Of a stretch of 64,000 bases of DNA, positions 34,783-43,920 are shown in pieces; within the stretch, counting starts at the first letter, position 1; each line of letters starts with the position of its first letter. Below the pieces are notes generated by a model that saw nothing but the letters and a program-made list of their open reading frames with translations, ran no database searches and was not told the DNA's origin. The stretch is taken from positions 124,001-188,000 of the forward strand of contig NZ_CAAHFN010000109.1 in assembly GCF_900961225.1 (NCBI RefSeq). Direction: 5' to 3'. The position numbers and the translations under genes are program-made. Origin of the DNA: Modicisalibacter radicis (GTDB taxonomy: Bacteria > Pseudomonadota > Gammaproteobacteria > Pseudomonadales > Halomonadaceae).

Positions 34783-36864
34783 TCAGACATTCTGCTTGCC
34801 CGGGTGGGGCGCGCCCCCGAGCCCCCAGGTCGCCTTGAGCGACTGGATGGGCATCTCCTGATGGCGTTCCTCGGCCGGCAGGAGCGACTCGGTCGGGGCC
34901 TCGGCGGCGGCGTGGGCCACGGGCCGGCTCTCCAGCGTTTCCAGCCTTTCCAGGACCTCCGGCTTGTTGACGTCGGCCGGGATGCACATCAGGCCATGTC
35001 GTCGCAGCCATTCACCGCCGCGAATGCTGCTGGTATAGCGCAGCAATGGCGCCGCGCACACCATGCCCAGCAATACCGGCGACAGCCACCAGAAGAACAA
35101 CGGGGCGTAGTAATAGCTGACCGTCCCCCAGACGAGCCCGATCAGCGTCATCGCCCCGGTGCGCCGCCAGGCGACGACCCACGGAATCAGCCGCCCGCCC
35201 CGTACCTGGGAACTCCACGACACGGTGCGTCCGATCAGCACGCTGATCACGAACCAGGCATGGAAGGCCATCATCAGTGGCGCGATCAGCACCGAGAAGA
35301 CGATCTCCATCAGCGCGCTGACGGTCAACCGCAAGCCGCCTCCGAAATCGCGCCGCCGCTGCTGCAGGCCGACGACGATGCCCAGCAGCTTGGGCAACAG
35401 CAGCATGATAACGGTGATCGCCAGCAACGAGGCGATCATCGCCACCCGCGATTCGGGCCACTCGGGGAACAGCTGGTATCCCGAGTTGAAGAAACGCACC
35501 TTGGCGAGCGCATTGAAGACCGCGTCCACGGTGCTCAGGCTGAGCATGATCAGCCACAGCAGCGAGGCGACGTAGGCCAGCGCGCCGAGCAGGAAGTGCA
35601 GGCGGTTGATGGGATGCAGGCGCTTGGCGAACAGCAGCCGCAGGTGCTGCATGTTGCCCTGGCACCAGCGTCGATCGCGCTTGGCGTAGTCGACCATGTT
35701 GCCGGGCAGCTCCTCGTAGCTGTCCTCGAGGCCGGCGTGCAGACGCACCTCCCAGCCGGCACGTCGCAGCAACGCCGCCTCGACGAAGTCGTGACTGAGG
35801 ATCTCGCCGCCCATCGGCGCCTTGCCGGGCAGCGACGGCAACCCGCAGTGCTTGACGAAGGCCTCGATGCGGATGATCGCGTTGTGCCCCCAGTAATTGG
35901 CGGTATCGCCCTGCCAGACGCTCTGTCCGGCGGCCAGCATGGGGCTGTAGAGGGTCGCCGCGAACTGCAGGAAGCGCCCGAACAGGGTGTTCGAGCGCAC
36001 CGGCAAGGGCACGGTCTGCAACAGCCCCAGGCGCGGGTTGGCCTGCATCGTCGCCGCCATGCGCACCAGGGTGCGCCCGCCCATCACACTGTCGGCGTCG
36101 AGGATCAGCATGCTCTCGTAGTGCTGCCCCCAGCGCGAACAGAAATCCGCCAGGTTGCCCACCTTGCGGCCGATATTGCGCTCGCGACGCCGGTAGTAGA
36201 GGGTCAGGCCGGCCGGAAGTCGCTCGCGCAGGGCCGCGGCGGCGTGCCGCTCGGCCTCGGCGACTTCGGCATCGGTGGTATCGCTGAGCAGAAAGACATC
36301 GAAGGCCGCCGACTTGCCGGTGTCGACCAGCGACAGGCAGGTCGCCTCGAGCCCGGCGATCACCCGCTCGGTATCCTCGTTGTAGACCGGCATCAACAAC
36401 GCGATGCGCCGCTCGGGGTCGAGCGTCTCGTCGAGCGGTGCGGCCCGCCTGAGGGTCAAGGGGTCGCGCTTGCAGATGACCACCAGAAAGCCGGCGATCC
36501 CGGTCCAGAACGACACCGCGATCCAGGCGAACATGCACACGAACAGCACCAGAATCGACAGTTCGAGCACGGTCAGGCCGTTGGCGCGCAGGATGTCGAA
36601 CATCATGTAGGCGCCCTGCAGGCTGGTCAGCAGCGACAGGGTGAAGAAGATCAATCGGCGCAGCCACAGCAGCGGCATACGCTGGTGATCGGGGACGCCG
36701 GGGCCAGCCCCGGCCGCGCCTGTCACGCCGTCAGCCCGGTCGCTGGCCGCCCGATCGCGGGCCGCCCGATCGCGGGCCGCCCGATCGCGGGGATCCTGTC
36801 CGTCGACCGCCGCGGCCTCGTCGCGCTTCAGCGTCCGTTCGCGAGAACCGTTTTCACAAGACAT
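34783..36864 (-). CDS. opgH: Glucans biosynthesis glucosyltransferase H
   Basis: This 693-residue inner-membrane glycosyltransferase of family 2 makes the beta-1,2 backbone of osmoregulated periplasmic glucans. GT2 motifs are present: LLMPVYNEDTERV, LILDADSVM, HNAIIRIEAFVKHCGLP, SHDFVEAALLRRAGW and the QRRW-type RDRRWCQGN. Membrane helices flank the catalytic part. The N-terminus has an odd charged repeat (ARDRA units, residues about 28-47). The start overlaps the opgG stop by 11 bp, so opgG-opgH is an operon. Confidence 0.96.
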   Translation of the reverse strand: MSCENGSRERTLKRDEAAAVDGQDPRDRAARDRAARDRAASDRADGVTGAAGAGPGVPDHQRMPLLWLRRLIFFTLSLLTSLQGAYMMFDILRANGLTVLELSILVLFVCMFAWIAVSFWTGIAGFLVVICKRDPLTLRRAAPLDETLDPERRIALLMPVYNEDTERVIAGLEATCLSLVDTGKSAAFDVFLLSDTTDAEVAEAERHAAAALRERLPAGLTLYYRRRERNIGRKVGNLADFCSRWGQHYESMLILDADSVMGGRTLVRMAATMQANPRLGLLQTVPLPVRSNTLFGRFLQFAATLYSPMLAAGQSVWQGDTANYWGHNAIIRIEAFVKHCGLPSLPGKAPMGGEILSHDFVEAALLRRAGWEVRLHAGLEDSYEELPGNMVDYAKRDRRWCQGNMQHLRLLFAKRLHPINRLHFLLGALAYVASLLWLIMLSLSTVDAVFNALAKVRFFNSGYQLFPEWPESRVAMIASLLAITVIMLLLPKLLGIVVGLQQRRRDFGGGLRLTVSALMEIVFSVLIAPLMMAFHAWFVISVLIGRTVSWSSQVRGGRLIPWVVAWRRTGAMTLIGLVWGTVSYYYAPLFFWWLSPVLLGMVCAAPLLRYTSSIRGGEWLRRHGLMCIPADVNKPEVLERLETLESRPVAHAAAEAPTESLLPAEERHQEMPIQSLKATWGLGGAPHPGKQNV
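36735..36794 (-). repeat. 15-bp tandem repeat in the 5' part of opgH
   Basis: Four units of CCCGATCGCGGGCCG (first and last imperfect) run in frame and encode RDRAA-type repeats in the N-terminal cytoplasmic tail of OpgH. Each unit contains the near-palindrome CCCGATCGCGGG. Confidence 0.8.
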
Positions 36865-38596
36865 CGGGATTCCACAGGTAGCTCCAGGTTTCGGTCAGGC
36901 GACGGCCACGCAACTGAAGTTCGAGCTGCATGTCCGCGTTCTCGCCCTGAGTGGCCAGCTTGAAAGAGGCCCGCCACGTCTTGCCGTCGGGTAACTGGCG
37001 AACCTTGAGCTCGCTGACCTCGCCCTGCGAAACGTTGAGATTGGCCTCGACCGGCTGTGAGGCGGCCAGGCTGGACAGTTCTTCGCCACCGCGGAAGTCG
37101 ACGATGAACTGGCGCAGGTCATGAGACGGCGGATCCTCCTGGTCGGGATTGGCGCCCCAGCCGTTGCGCACCCGCACGACCCGGCCCAGGGTGTGTTCGG
37201 GCACCGCTTCGCCGTAGGTCGACAGCCGATACTGGTAGCGACGCTGGTCGCCGGCCCGGAACTCGGCATCGGGTACCCAGTAGGCGACGATATTGTCATG
37301 GATCTCCTTCTCGGTGGGGATCTCGACCAGCTCGACGCCGCCCTCGCCCCAGTCGCCCTCGGCCGGACGCACCCACAGGCTGGGACGGTGCTGGTAATCG
37401 GCTTCCATGTCCAGGTAGTGCTCGAAATCCCGATCGCGCTGCATCAGGCCAAAACCGCGTGGCGAATTGTCGCGCAGCTGGGTGACATTGAGCGACGGCG
37501 GGTTGGACAGCGGACGCCATAGCCACTGATTGCCCGAGGTGTGCATCTGCACGCCATCGGAGTCGTGGACCTCGGGGCGGAAGTCATCGTGGTCGTCCTG
37601 GCTGTTCTCGCCATGCAGGAACATGCTGGTCAGCGGCGCGATGCCCAGCTTGCCGACGTCCTGGCGGGCGAAGAGCCGGGCATCGACATCGATGACGGTA
37701 TTGTTGCCGGCATGCACGTCGAAGCGATAGGCCCCGGTGACCGAAGGGCTGTCGAGCAGCGCGAACAGCGTCATGTCGGCGTCGTTGGGCTCGGGGCGCA
37801 CCAGCCAGAAGGCGCGGAAGGCCGGGAACTCCTCGCCCCCCTGGGTCGCCGTGTTGACCGCCAGCCCACGCGCCGAGACGCCGTAGCCCTGGCCCCGGCC
37901 AACCAGCCGGAAATACGACGCGCCGAGAAAGACCGCGATCTCGTCCTTGTAGTCGGGGGTGTTGATCGGAAAGTGCAGCCGAAACCCGGCGAAGCCCATC
38001 TTGGCGGGGTCGATCCCGGCCACCAGATCCTTGAGTGGCGCGGCGCTGTTCTCGTAATTGAACATCGCCGGGTCGAAGCCGACTTCATCGACACGGCCAC
38101 CCTTGAGCACATGCATCTCGACCGGCTCGTCGTAGAGGAAACCGGGGTGGAAGAACTGCACTTCGAACAGGCGATCGTCACGCCACAGCGCATGCTCGTT
38201 GCGGAAACGGATGTTGCGGTAGTCGTTGTAGCTGAGGTTCTTGAGCTTGTCCGGCAACGGTGACTGCGGAGCGCTATAGGAACTCCCGGCGAGGTCCTTG
38301 GCACGTGCGATGACTCGCTCGAACAGCACCTCCGGGGTCACTTCCCGGTCGGCCTGCTCTCCCTCGGCGGCAGCGCCCTCCTGCCCCTCCGCCGAGTCGC
38401 CCTGCTGCTGCCCGTTGCTGGCGTCTTGCTGCTCTTCGCCGCCAGCATCCTGTTCGTTCGGTGACGCATCCTGGTTCGACGCATCGTCGGCGGTCTGTTC
38501 CTGCTGGTTCTGGCCAGAGGAATCCTGCTCCTGGGCCTCGGCGACGGTCATCCCCAACGAGAGGCCGACCAGCACCAGGCATTGCCACACCTTCAT
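36854..38596 (-). CDS. opgG: Glucans biosynthesis protein G (periplasmic) with acidic linker
   Basis: The 580-residue protein has a signal peptide (VLVGLSLGMTVAEAQ) and then a low-complexity linker of about 60 residues (21-84) made almost only of Q, E, D, N, A, G and S. The MdoG/OpgG beta-sandwich domains follow (FERVIARAKDLAGSSY, DYRNIRFR, FFHPGFLYDEPVEMH, ASYFRLVGRGQGYGVSARGLA, then YWVPDAEFRAGDQ). E. coli OpgG is about 511 residues, so the excess is mainly this linker. It acts on periplasmic glucans and is needed for their backbone. The acidic linker is in keeping with a halophile. Confidence 0.96.
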   Translation of the reverse strand: MKVWQCLVLVGLSLGMTVAEAQEQDSSGQNQQEQTADDASNQDASPNEQDAGGEEQQDASNGQQQGDSAEGQEGAAAEGEQADREVTPEVLFERVIARAKDLAGSSYSAPQSPLPDKLKNLSYNDYRNIRFRNEHALWRDDRLFEVQFFHPGFLYDEPVEMHVLKGGRVDEVGFDPAMFNYENSAAPLKDLVAGIDPAKMGFAGFRLHFPINTPDYKDEIAVFLGASYFRLVGRGQGYGVSARGLAVNTATQGGEEFPAFRAFWLVRPEPNDADMTLFALLDSPSVTGAYRFDVHAGNNTVIDVDARLFARQDVGKLGIAPLTSMFLHGENSQDDHDDFRPEVHDSDGVQMHTSGNQWLWRPLSNPPSLNVTQLRDNSPRGFGLMQRDRDFEHYLDMEADYQHRPSLWVRPAEGDWGEGGVELVEIPTEKEIHDNIVAYWVPDAEFRAGDQRRYQYRLSTYGEAVPEHTLGRVVRVRNGWGANPDQEDPPSHDLRQFIVDFRGGEELSSLAASQPVEANLNVSQGEVSELKVRQLPDGKTWRASFKLATQGENADMQLELQLRGRRLTETWSYLWNPDVL

Positions 38597-38743
38597 GTGT
38601 AATTCCTCATTCCCTTAATGGACCAATGCGACCCCTCAGTCCCTGCACACTATAGCGTCTTGGTTTTATCCCTGCGCTCGCCTCGTAACATGGAACCCTG
38701 CCACGCTTCGGCGGTCATCTGCCTACCCACGTGGAGTAATCTT

Positions 38744-40321
38744 TTGTATCACAACCTGCTTGCCTTGCTCGTCATCAATTTCCTGCTACTGGGCCCACAG
38801 CTACTCGGCCATCCGGCTCAGTCATCGTGGGTAGCCCTCGAGGCACTCTGGCTGGTTGGCCTGCTGAGCCTCGTCGACCGCCGCTGGAGAGGCCGCCTCG
38901 CCGCCATCGCCAGCCTGATGCTGTGTCTCGGGCTGCTGCTCGCCGGTGCCGACCAGCTGGCTCGGCTGAGTCTCGGCCGCCCCTTCAATCCCTGGCTCGA
39001 CCATGTATTGCTGCCCCCAGCCTATCATCTGTTGATCGATAACGTCGGCCGGAGTCTCGCCTGGTTGATGCTCGCGGCCGGTACGGCGGCCATCGCCGTC
39101 GGCATGTGGCTGATCGCCCGGGGACTGGCCCGGGTTCGCCCTCTGGCGCTGCGCAGCGGCGCCCGGCACACAGCGCTGCTGGTCTGGCTGGGCCTGTTGC
39201 CGCTGCTGCCCGGGCTGGCCGCCCAGGCCCGGTCGCTAGCCACACCGAGCCTGAGCCTGTTTGCCGAACACTGGCAACAGGGGCGCGAAACCCGCCGGGC
39301 GCTGGCCGATTTGCAAAGCCAGCTTACCGCACCCGACGCTCCTCGGGCACGTCCGCTACCCGGTCTCGCCGGACGTGACGTGACGCTCGCCTTCATCGAG
39401 TCCTACGGCATCTCGGCGCTCACCGATGCCCGCTACGCGGCCACGCTGCAGCCCCGCCTGGCCGCCCTGCAGTCACGCTTCGCGGCGGCCGGGCTGCATG
39501 CCGCCAGCGCGACCGTTACCGCGCCCATCCAGGGCGGCCAATCCTGGCTGGCCCACGCCAGCGTACTCAGCGGGCTGTGGCTGACCAGCCAACATCATTA
39601 CGACCTATTGCTGAGCGCCGGCCATTCTACGTTGATCGATGATTTCGCCGCTACCGGCCACAAGACATTGGCGATCATGCCGGCGATCACCGCCCCCTGG
39701 CCGGCAGGTCGCCAACTGGGCTATGACCAGATCCTGGCCGCCGACGATATCCCCTATCGCGGCCCCGCGCTCAATTGGGTGACCATGCCCGACCAGTTCA
39801 CCTGGCGATACTTCGAGAAGGTGCAGCGCGCGCAAGACAGGCCGCTGTTCAGTGAACTGGCGATGATCAGCAGCCACGCGCCATGGACGCCGATCGTGCC
39901 GCTGCTCGATTGGGAGGCGATGGGCGATGGCGGGGTTTTCGCTGCCTGGGCCGACGCCGGCCCCACACCGCAGGCGCTATGGCAGGACAGCGAGCGGGTA
40001 CGCGCGCATTATGCGCAGGCGCTCGATTATGCGCTGGCGGCCATGGGCGGCTTCGCCGCGCGTTATCTCGGTCCGCAGGATCTGCTGATCGTGCTCGGCG
40101 ATCACCAGCCGGCACCATTGATCACCGGTGTCGATGCCCGCCGCGACGTGCCTATCCACGTCATCGGCGGCGACCCGGCACTGATCGACCGGTTCGTCGA
40201 GGCCGGCTTCGCGCCCGGCCTCGAGCCACCCGCCGGCCCCGCGCAGTGGCGACAGGATGCGTTGCGCGGGCTACTTCACCGGCTGTTCGGCGAAGATGAG
40301 GCGGCGGACGCGGCTCAGTAG
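38744..40321 (+). CDS. Membrane-anchored sulfatase / LTA-synthase-like (alkaline phosphatase superfamily)
   Basis: About five N-terminal membrane helices precede a periplasmic alkaline-phosphatase-superfamily domain (RDVTLAFIESYGISAL for the first metal site, PIQGGQSWLAHASVLSG, and later LGDHQPAP). This resembles LtaS/OpgB-type enzymes that move phosphoglycerol or phosphoethanolamine onto glycans, and its position beside opgGH hints at glucan substitution. The nucleophile would be Ser or Thr in the GGQSW segment. The start is uncertain: the TTG at 38744 has GGAG seven bases upstream, while the ATGs at 38618 and 38690 have no visible site. The last seven bases overlap the gbcB 3' end. Confidence 0.82.
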   Translation: MYHNLLALLVINFLLLGPQLLGHPAQSSWVALEALWLVGLLSLVDRRWRGRLAAIASLMLCLGLLLAGADQLARLSLGRPFNPWLDHVLLPPAYHLLIDNVGRSLAWLMLAAGTAAIAVGMWLIARGLARVRPLALRSGARHTALLVWLGLLPLLPGLAAQARSLATPSLSLFAEHWQQGRETRRALADLQSQLTAPDAPRARPLPGLAGRDVTLAFIESYGISALTDARYAATLQPRLAALQSRFAAAGLHAASATVTAPIQGGQSWLAHASVLSGLWLTSQHHYDLLLSAGHSTLIDDFAATGHKTLAIMPAITAPWPAGRQLGYDQILAADDIPYRGPALNWVTMPDQFTWRYFEKVQRAQDRPLFSELAMISSHAPWTPIVPLLDWEAMGDGGVFAAWADAGPTPQALWQDSERVRAHYAQALDYALAAMGGFAARYLGPQDLLIVLGDHQPAPLITGVDARRDVPIHVIGGDPALIDRFVEAGFAPGLEPPAGPAQWRQDALRGLLHRLFGEDEAADAAQ

Positions 40322-41427
40322 TCGACCACCACGTTGCCCTTGGGCCGGCTGCAGCAGGAAAGGATATAGCCCTCGGCGATGTCCTCGTCGGTGATTCCAC
40401 CGTTGTGATCCATCTCGACCTCGCCGGCCTTGAGCCCCACCCGGCAGGTGCCGCAGATCCCCATCCCGCAGGCCTTGGGGATGTGCAGGCCAAGCTTGGC
40501 GGCAGCGGCGTGCACCGTCTCGTTCGGCTGGATGCGCACGCTCTTGCCGGAGCCGGCGAACTCGACCTGCACCAGATCGGCGTAGTCGACTTCCTCGGCG
40601 GCGGCCTCGGCCTGCTCGGCGAGTTCCAGCACGTCCTCGCGCACGTCGAGCGGCGTGGCGCCGAACGACTCCTCGTGGTAGTGGCTCATGTCGAAGCCGT
40701 TGGCACGCAGGATGTGCTTGATGGCGTTCATGTAGGGCGGCGGGCCGCAGCAGAAGATCTCGCGCTCGAGATAGTCGGGCGCCATCATCTCGAGCATCGG
40801 CTGGGTCAGGTAACCGCGGTAGCCGGCCCAGGCCTCGCCGATGTCGTCCTTGTTCTCGCAGATCACGTGCAGCTTGAACTCGGGGATCCGCGAGAACATG
40901 TGCACCAGCTCGCGGTGATAGATGATGTCGCGCGGGCTGCGCGAACTGTGCACGAACTCCAGATCGACGTTGGCGTTGGTGTCGAAGAACCAGCGGGTCA
41001 TCGACATCAGCGGCGTGATGCCCACCCCGCCGGAGAGCATCAGAATCTTGTCGGCGGGAAAGTCGATGGCGTTGAAGTTGCCGACCGGACCGTGCACCAC
41101 CAGTTCGTCGCCCACCTTGAGATTGTCGTGCAGCCAGTTGGAGACCTGCCCCCCCGGCAGGCGCTTGACGGTGATCGAGAAGCTGTAGGGAATCGACGGC
41201 GAACTGGAGATGGTGTACGAGCGCATCACCGGCTCGCCGTCGACCTCGAGCTCCAGGGTGACGAACTGGCCCGGCTTGAAGAAGTAGAGCACCGGCTGCT
41301 CGGCCATGAAGCAGAAGGTGCGCACGTCCCAGGTCTCCTGGATCTGCTTGACGCAACGCACCTGATGACGGCCGTTGGTCCAGGTCTGGGTAGTGACCGG
41401 GTTGAAGAAGTTGGTCGTGGTTGTCAT
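40315..41427 (-). CDS. gbcB: Glycine betaine monooxygenase reductase subunit
   Basis: This 370-residue electron-transfer protein has a ferredoxin-reductase FAD domain (RSYTISSSPS), an NAD domain (MLSGGVGITPLMSM, and FCCGPPPYM) and a C-terminal plant-type 2Fe-2S ferredoxin (KACGMGICGTCRVG, then ILSCCS). It passes electrons from NADH to the Rieske oxygenase GbcA for betaine N-demethylation. The ATG at 41427 fits the usual family start (MTTTTNFFNPVTTQTW). It is divergent from gbcA, unlike a simple gbcAB operon. Confidence 0.95.
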   Translation of the reverse strand: MTTTTNFFNPVTTQTWTNGRHQVRCVKQIQETWDVRTFCFMAEQPVLYFFKPGQFVTLELEVDGEPVMRSYTISSSPSIPYSFSITVKRLPGGQVSNWLHDNLKVGDELVVHGPVGNFNAIDFPADKILMLSGGVGITPLMSMTRWFFDTNANVDLEFVHSSRSPRDIIYHRELVHMFSRIPEFKLHVICENKDDIGEAWAGYRGYLTQPMLEMMAPDYLEREIFCCGPPPYMNAIKHILRANGFDMSHYHEESFGATPLDVREDVLELAEQAEAAAEEVDYADLVQVEFAGSGKSVRIQPNETVHAAAAKLGLHIPKACGMGICGTCRVGLKAGEVEMDHNGGITDEDIAEGYILSCCSRPKGNVVVDY

Positions 41428-41773
41428 CGCTGTCTCTGCCTGCCGGAACATGGACCGCCGCACGCCGCCGTCTCGCCCGTCCGAGATCCGTGCCGCTTTC
41501 GCGCATTCTGGGCACAGCCGGTCGCGGCGACTTGTCTGCCAACGACGCACGCATGCCACGCCCACCCAGCACGCGCAGGCAAAAGGCAGGGGCACGTCGC
41601 GCTGGTATCGTCCGATGTCGTGCGCAGACAATCGTCCGGCACGTCGCCCACCCACAATCACTCGACACCTTGAAGCGATAGGGACATCGCCAGTCCGCCG
41701 CATCGCGCATCACACAAAACCCTGACACTGACCGTGCGCCACCCCCGGGCCTGGCGCCGCATGAGGACGTAGC
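41428..41773. other. Divergent gbcB/gbcA intergenic region (346 bp), control region
   Basis: No gene is seen. It must hold both promoters. A direct repeat ATCGTCCG occurs at 41607-41614 and 41631-41638 (24-bp period), and GGCACGTCGC occurs at 41591-41600 and 41638-41647. Direct repeats of this kind suit an AraC-type activator such as GbdR, but I cannot match a known GbdR site. Confidence 0.45.
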
Positions 41774-43057
41774 ATGGATCCAATCGCCTCTTCCCGGTTC
41801 GACGACCCGCTGGCCGCCGTCAAGGAAACCACCGCCAACCTGCTCCACGAGCGTCAGCGCAACTTTTCGTTGCCCCAGCCGTTCTACAACGACGCCCGCC
41901 TGTTCGCGCTGGACATGCAGGAGATCTTCGCCAAGGAGTGGCTGTTCGTGGCCATGACCTGCGAGATCCCCGCCAAGGGCAACTTCGTGACCGTGGAGAT
42001 CGGCGACAACTCGGTGATCGTGGTGCGCGGCGCCGAAGGCCAGGTGCACGCCTTCCACAATGTCTGCCGCCACCGGGGTTCACGTCTGTGCGTCAAGGAC
42101 AAGGGCAAGGTCGCCAAGCTGGTCTGCCCCTATCATCAATGGACCTACGAACTCGATGGCCGGTTGCTGTTCGCCGGCAGCGACATGGGCAGCGATTTCG
42201 ACCTCGCCGCCTACGGCCTCAAGCCGGTCAACGTGCGCACCGCCGGCGGCTTCATCTTCGTCAGCCTGGCCGAACAGCCACCGGCGATCGACGATTTCCT
42301 GGTGACCCTCGAACACTATCTCGAGCCGTATCGGATGGACGAGGTCAAGGTCGCCGTCGAGTCGAGCATCGTCGAGCAGGCCAACTGGAAGCTGGTGCTC
42401 GAGAACAACCGCGAGTGCTACCACTGCAACGGCGCGCACCCGGAGCTGCTCAACAGCCTGCAGGAGTTCGACGACACCGACGATCCCCGCGCCACGCCGG
42501 ACTACAAGGCGCTGGTCGCCCGCAAGCAGGCCGACTGGGACGGCGACTCCGTGCCCTGGCAGCTAAAGCGCTTCGGCAAGCGCAACCGCCTGACCCGCAC
42601 ACCGCTGCTCGACGGCATCGTGTCGATGACCATGGACGGCAAACCGGGCTGCAACAAACTCATGGGCCGGCTGGCCAGCGCCGACATGGGCTCGCTGCGC
42701 ATTCTTCACCTACCCAATTCGTGGAACCACTTCATGGGCGATCATGCGGTGGTGTTCCGGGTGCTGCCGCTGGGGCCGCAGCAGACCGTGGTAACCACCA
42801 AGTGGCTGGTTCACAAGGACGCGGTGGAGGGCGTCGACTACGATCCCGCCGCGCTGCGCCAGGTATGGGACGCCACCAACGACCAGGACCGGCGGCTCGC
42901 CGAGGAGAACCAGCGCGGCATCAATTCGATGGCCTACGAGCCCGGCCCCTACTCCGAAACCTATGAGTTCGGGGTCATCGATTTCCTCGACTGGTACAGC
43001 GAGCGGATGCTGGTCAATCTCGGCCACGCTCCCGCGCTACAGCTCGCCCAGGGCTGA
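41774..43057 (+). CDS. gbcA: Glycine betaine monooxygenase Rieske oxygenase subunit
   Basis: This 427-residue Rieske non-haem iron oxygenase carries the 2Fe-2S ligands in CRHRGSRL and CPYHQWTYE, with the mononuclear iron site around LENNRECYHCNGAHPEL. GbcA with GbcB demethylates glycine betaine to dimethylglycine and releases formaldehyde. GAGGACGTAGC precedes the ATG. A strong hairpin follows the stop. The downstream steps (dgcAB, etfAB, fdhA) are 12 kb away in the same window. Confidence 0.96.
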   Translation: MDPIASSRFDDPLAAVKETTANLLHERQRNFSLPQPFYNDARLFALDMQEIFAKEWLFVAMTCEIPAKGNFVTVEIGDNSVIVVRGAEGQVHAFHNVCRHRGSRLCVKDKGKVAKLVCPYHQWTYELDGRLLFAGSDMGSDFDLAAYGLKPVNVRTAGGFIFVSLAEQPPAIDDFLVTLEHYLEPYRMDEVKVAVESSIVEQANWKLVLENNRECYHCNGAHPELLNSLQEFDDTDDPRATPDYKALVARKQADWDGDSVPWQLKRFGKRNRLTRTPLLDGIVSMTMDGKPGCNKLMGRLASADMGSLRILHLPNSWNHFMGDHAVVFRVLPLGPQQTVVTTKWLVHKDAVEGVDYDPAALRQVWDATNDQDRRLAEENQRGINSMAYEPGPYSETYEFGVIDFLDWYSERMLVNLGHAPALQLAQG

Positions 43058-43086
43058 CTCGCCCAGGACTGAACGGCCGTGCACAT

Positions 43087-43113
43087 CCCGGGCCGCCCTG
43101 CCGGCGGCCCGGG
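43087..43113 (+). terminator. Hairpin after gbcA
   Basis: CCCGGGCCGCC and GGCGGCCCGGG form a perfect 11-bp stem with loop CTGCC, 30 bp after the gbcA stop. It is followed by AAACC rather than U-rich sequence. It probably ends or lowers gbcA transcription before the flavin-reductase gene. Confidence 0.6.
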
Positions 43114-43190
43114 AAACCGGCCCAGGGGTGGACGCCGCGGGTGGCGCATGGTGGGATGGCGGTTTCCATTCCGACCGTCACGAGGCTCCG

Positions 43191-43823
43191 ATGAGCGCCA
43201 CGCCGAACGCCGACCCCGCCTTTCACGACGTCGCCGAGCTCGATTCCGCGATCGTCTACCGCCTGATGTCCGGCTCGATAGCACCACGCCCGATCGCCTG
43301 GGTATCGACCGTCGATGCCGAGGGCAACGCCAACCTGGCGCCGTTCTCGTTCTTCAACGTGGCCAGCGTCGACCCGCCGGTACTCGCCTTCGCGCCGTTG
43401 CTCGATGGCCAGGCACGCAGCAAGGATACGATCAACAATCTGCGCGCGGTTGGCGAATGCGTGGTGCATATCGGCGGCGAGGCGTTGATCGAGGCGCTCA
43501 ATGCCACCAGCGCCACGCTCGCCCCGGGGGAGGACGAGTTCGCTCACGCCGGACTCGAGAAGGCGACGCTGGGCAAGCTCCGGGTACCGCGCATCGCCGC
43601 GGCGCCGATCGCCTTCGGCTGCCGGCTTCACCAGATCATCGACTTCGGCGATCGGCCGCGGGCAGGCCGCCTGGTACTCGCCGAAGTGGTCGTCATCCAC
43701 GCCGATCCGGCGGTCTGGGACGGGCGCCACGTCGATCTCGCGACGCTGCGCCCGGTGGGCCGCCTGGCCGGTGCCGACTACTGCCGTGCCAGCGACCTGT
43801 TTGCGCTCGAACGTCCGGCCTGA
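43191..43823 (+). CDS. Flavin reductase-like FMN-binding split-barrel protein
   Basis: This 210-residue protein has the DIM6/NTAB flavin-reductase fold: MSGSIAPRPIAWVSTVD, NLAPFSFFNVASVDPPVLAFAP and SKDTINNLRAVGECVVHI. Members bind FMN; many serve as reductases or unknown flavoenzymes. GAGG lies five bases before the ATG. Whether it works with the betaine oxygenase next to it is unknown; the terminator between them argues for a separate transcript. Confidence 0.88.
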   Translation: MSATPNADPAFHDVAELDSAIVYRLMSGSIAPRPIAWVSTVDAEGNANLAPFSFFNVASVDPPVLAFAPLLDGQARSKDTINNLRAVGECVVHIGGEALIEALNATSATLAPGEDEFAHAGLEKATLGKLRVPRIAAAPIAFGCRLHQIIDFGDRPRAGRLVLAEVVVIHADPAVWDGRHVDLATLRPVGRLAGADYCRASDLFALERPA

Positions 43824-43920
43824 GAGGCCGGCGCCCGACGGTCGACACGCCTGATGCGATCGCGCTGCGCGGTCGATTCGGCGGCGTCCGACACGGGCTC
43901 AGCGCCTCGAGCGCTCACGC

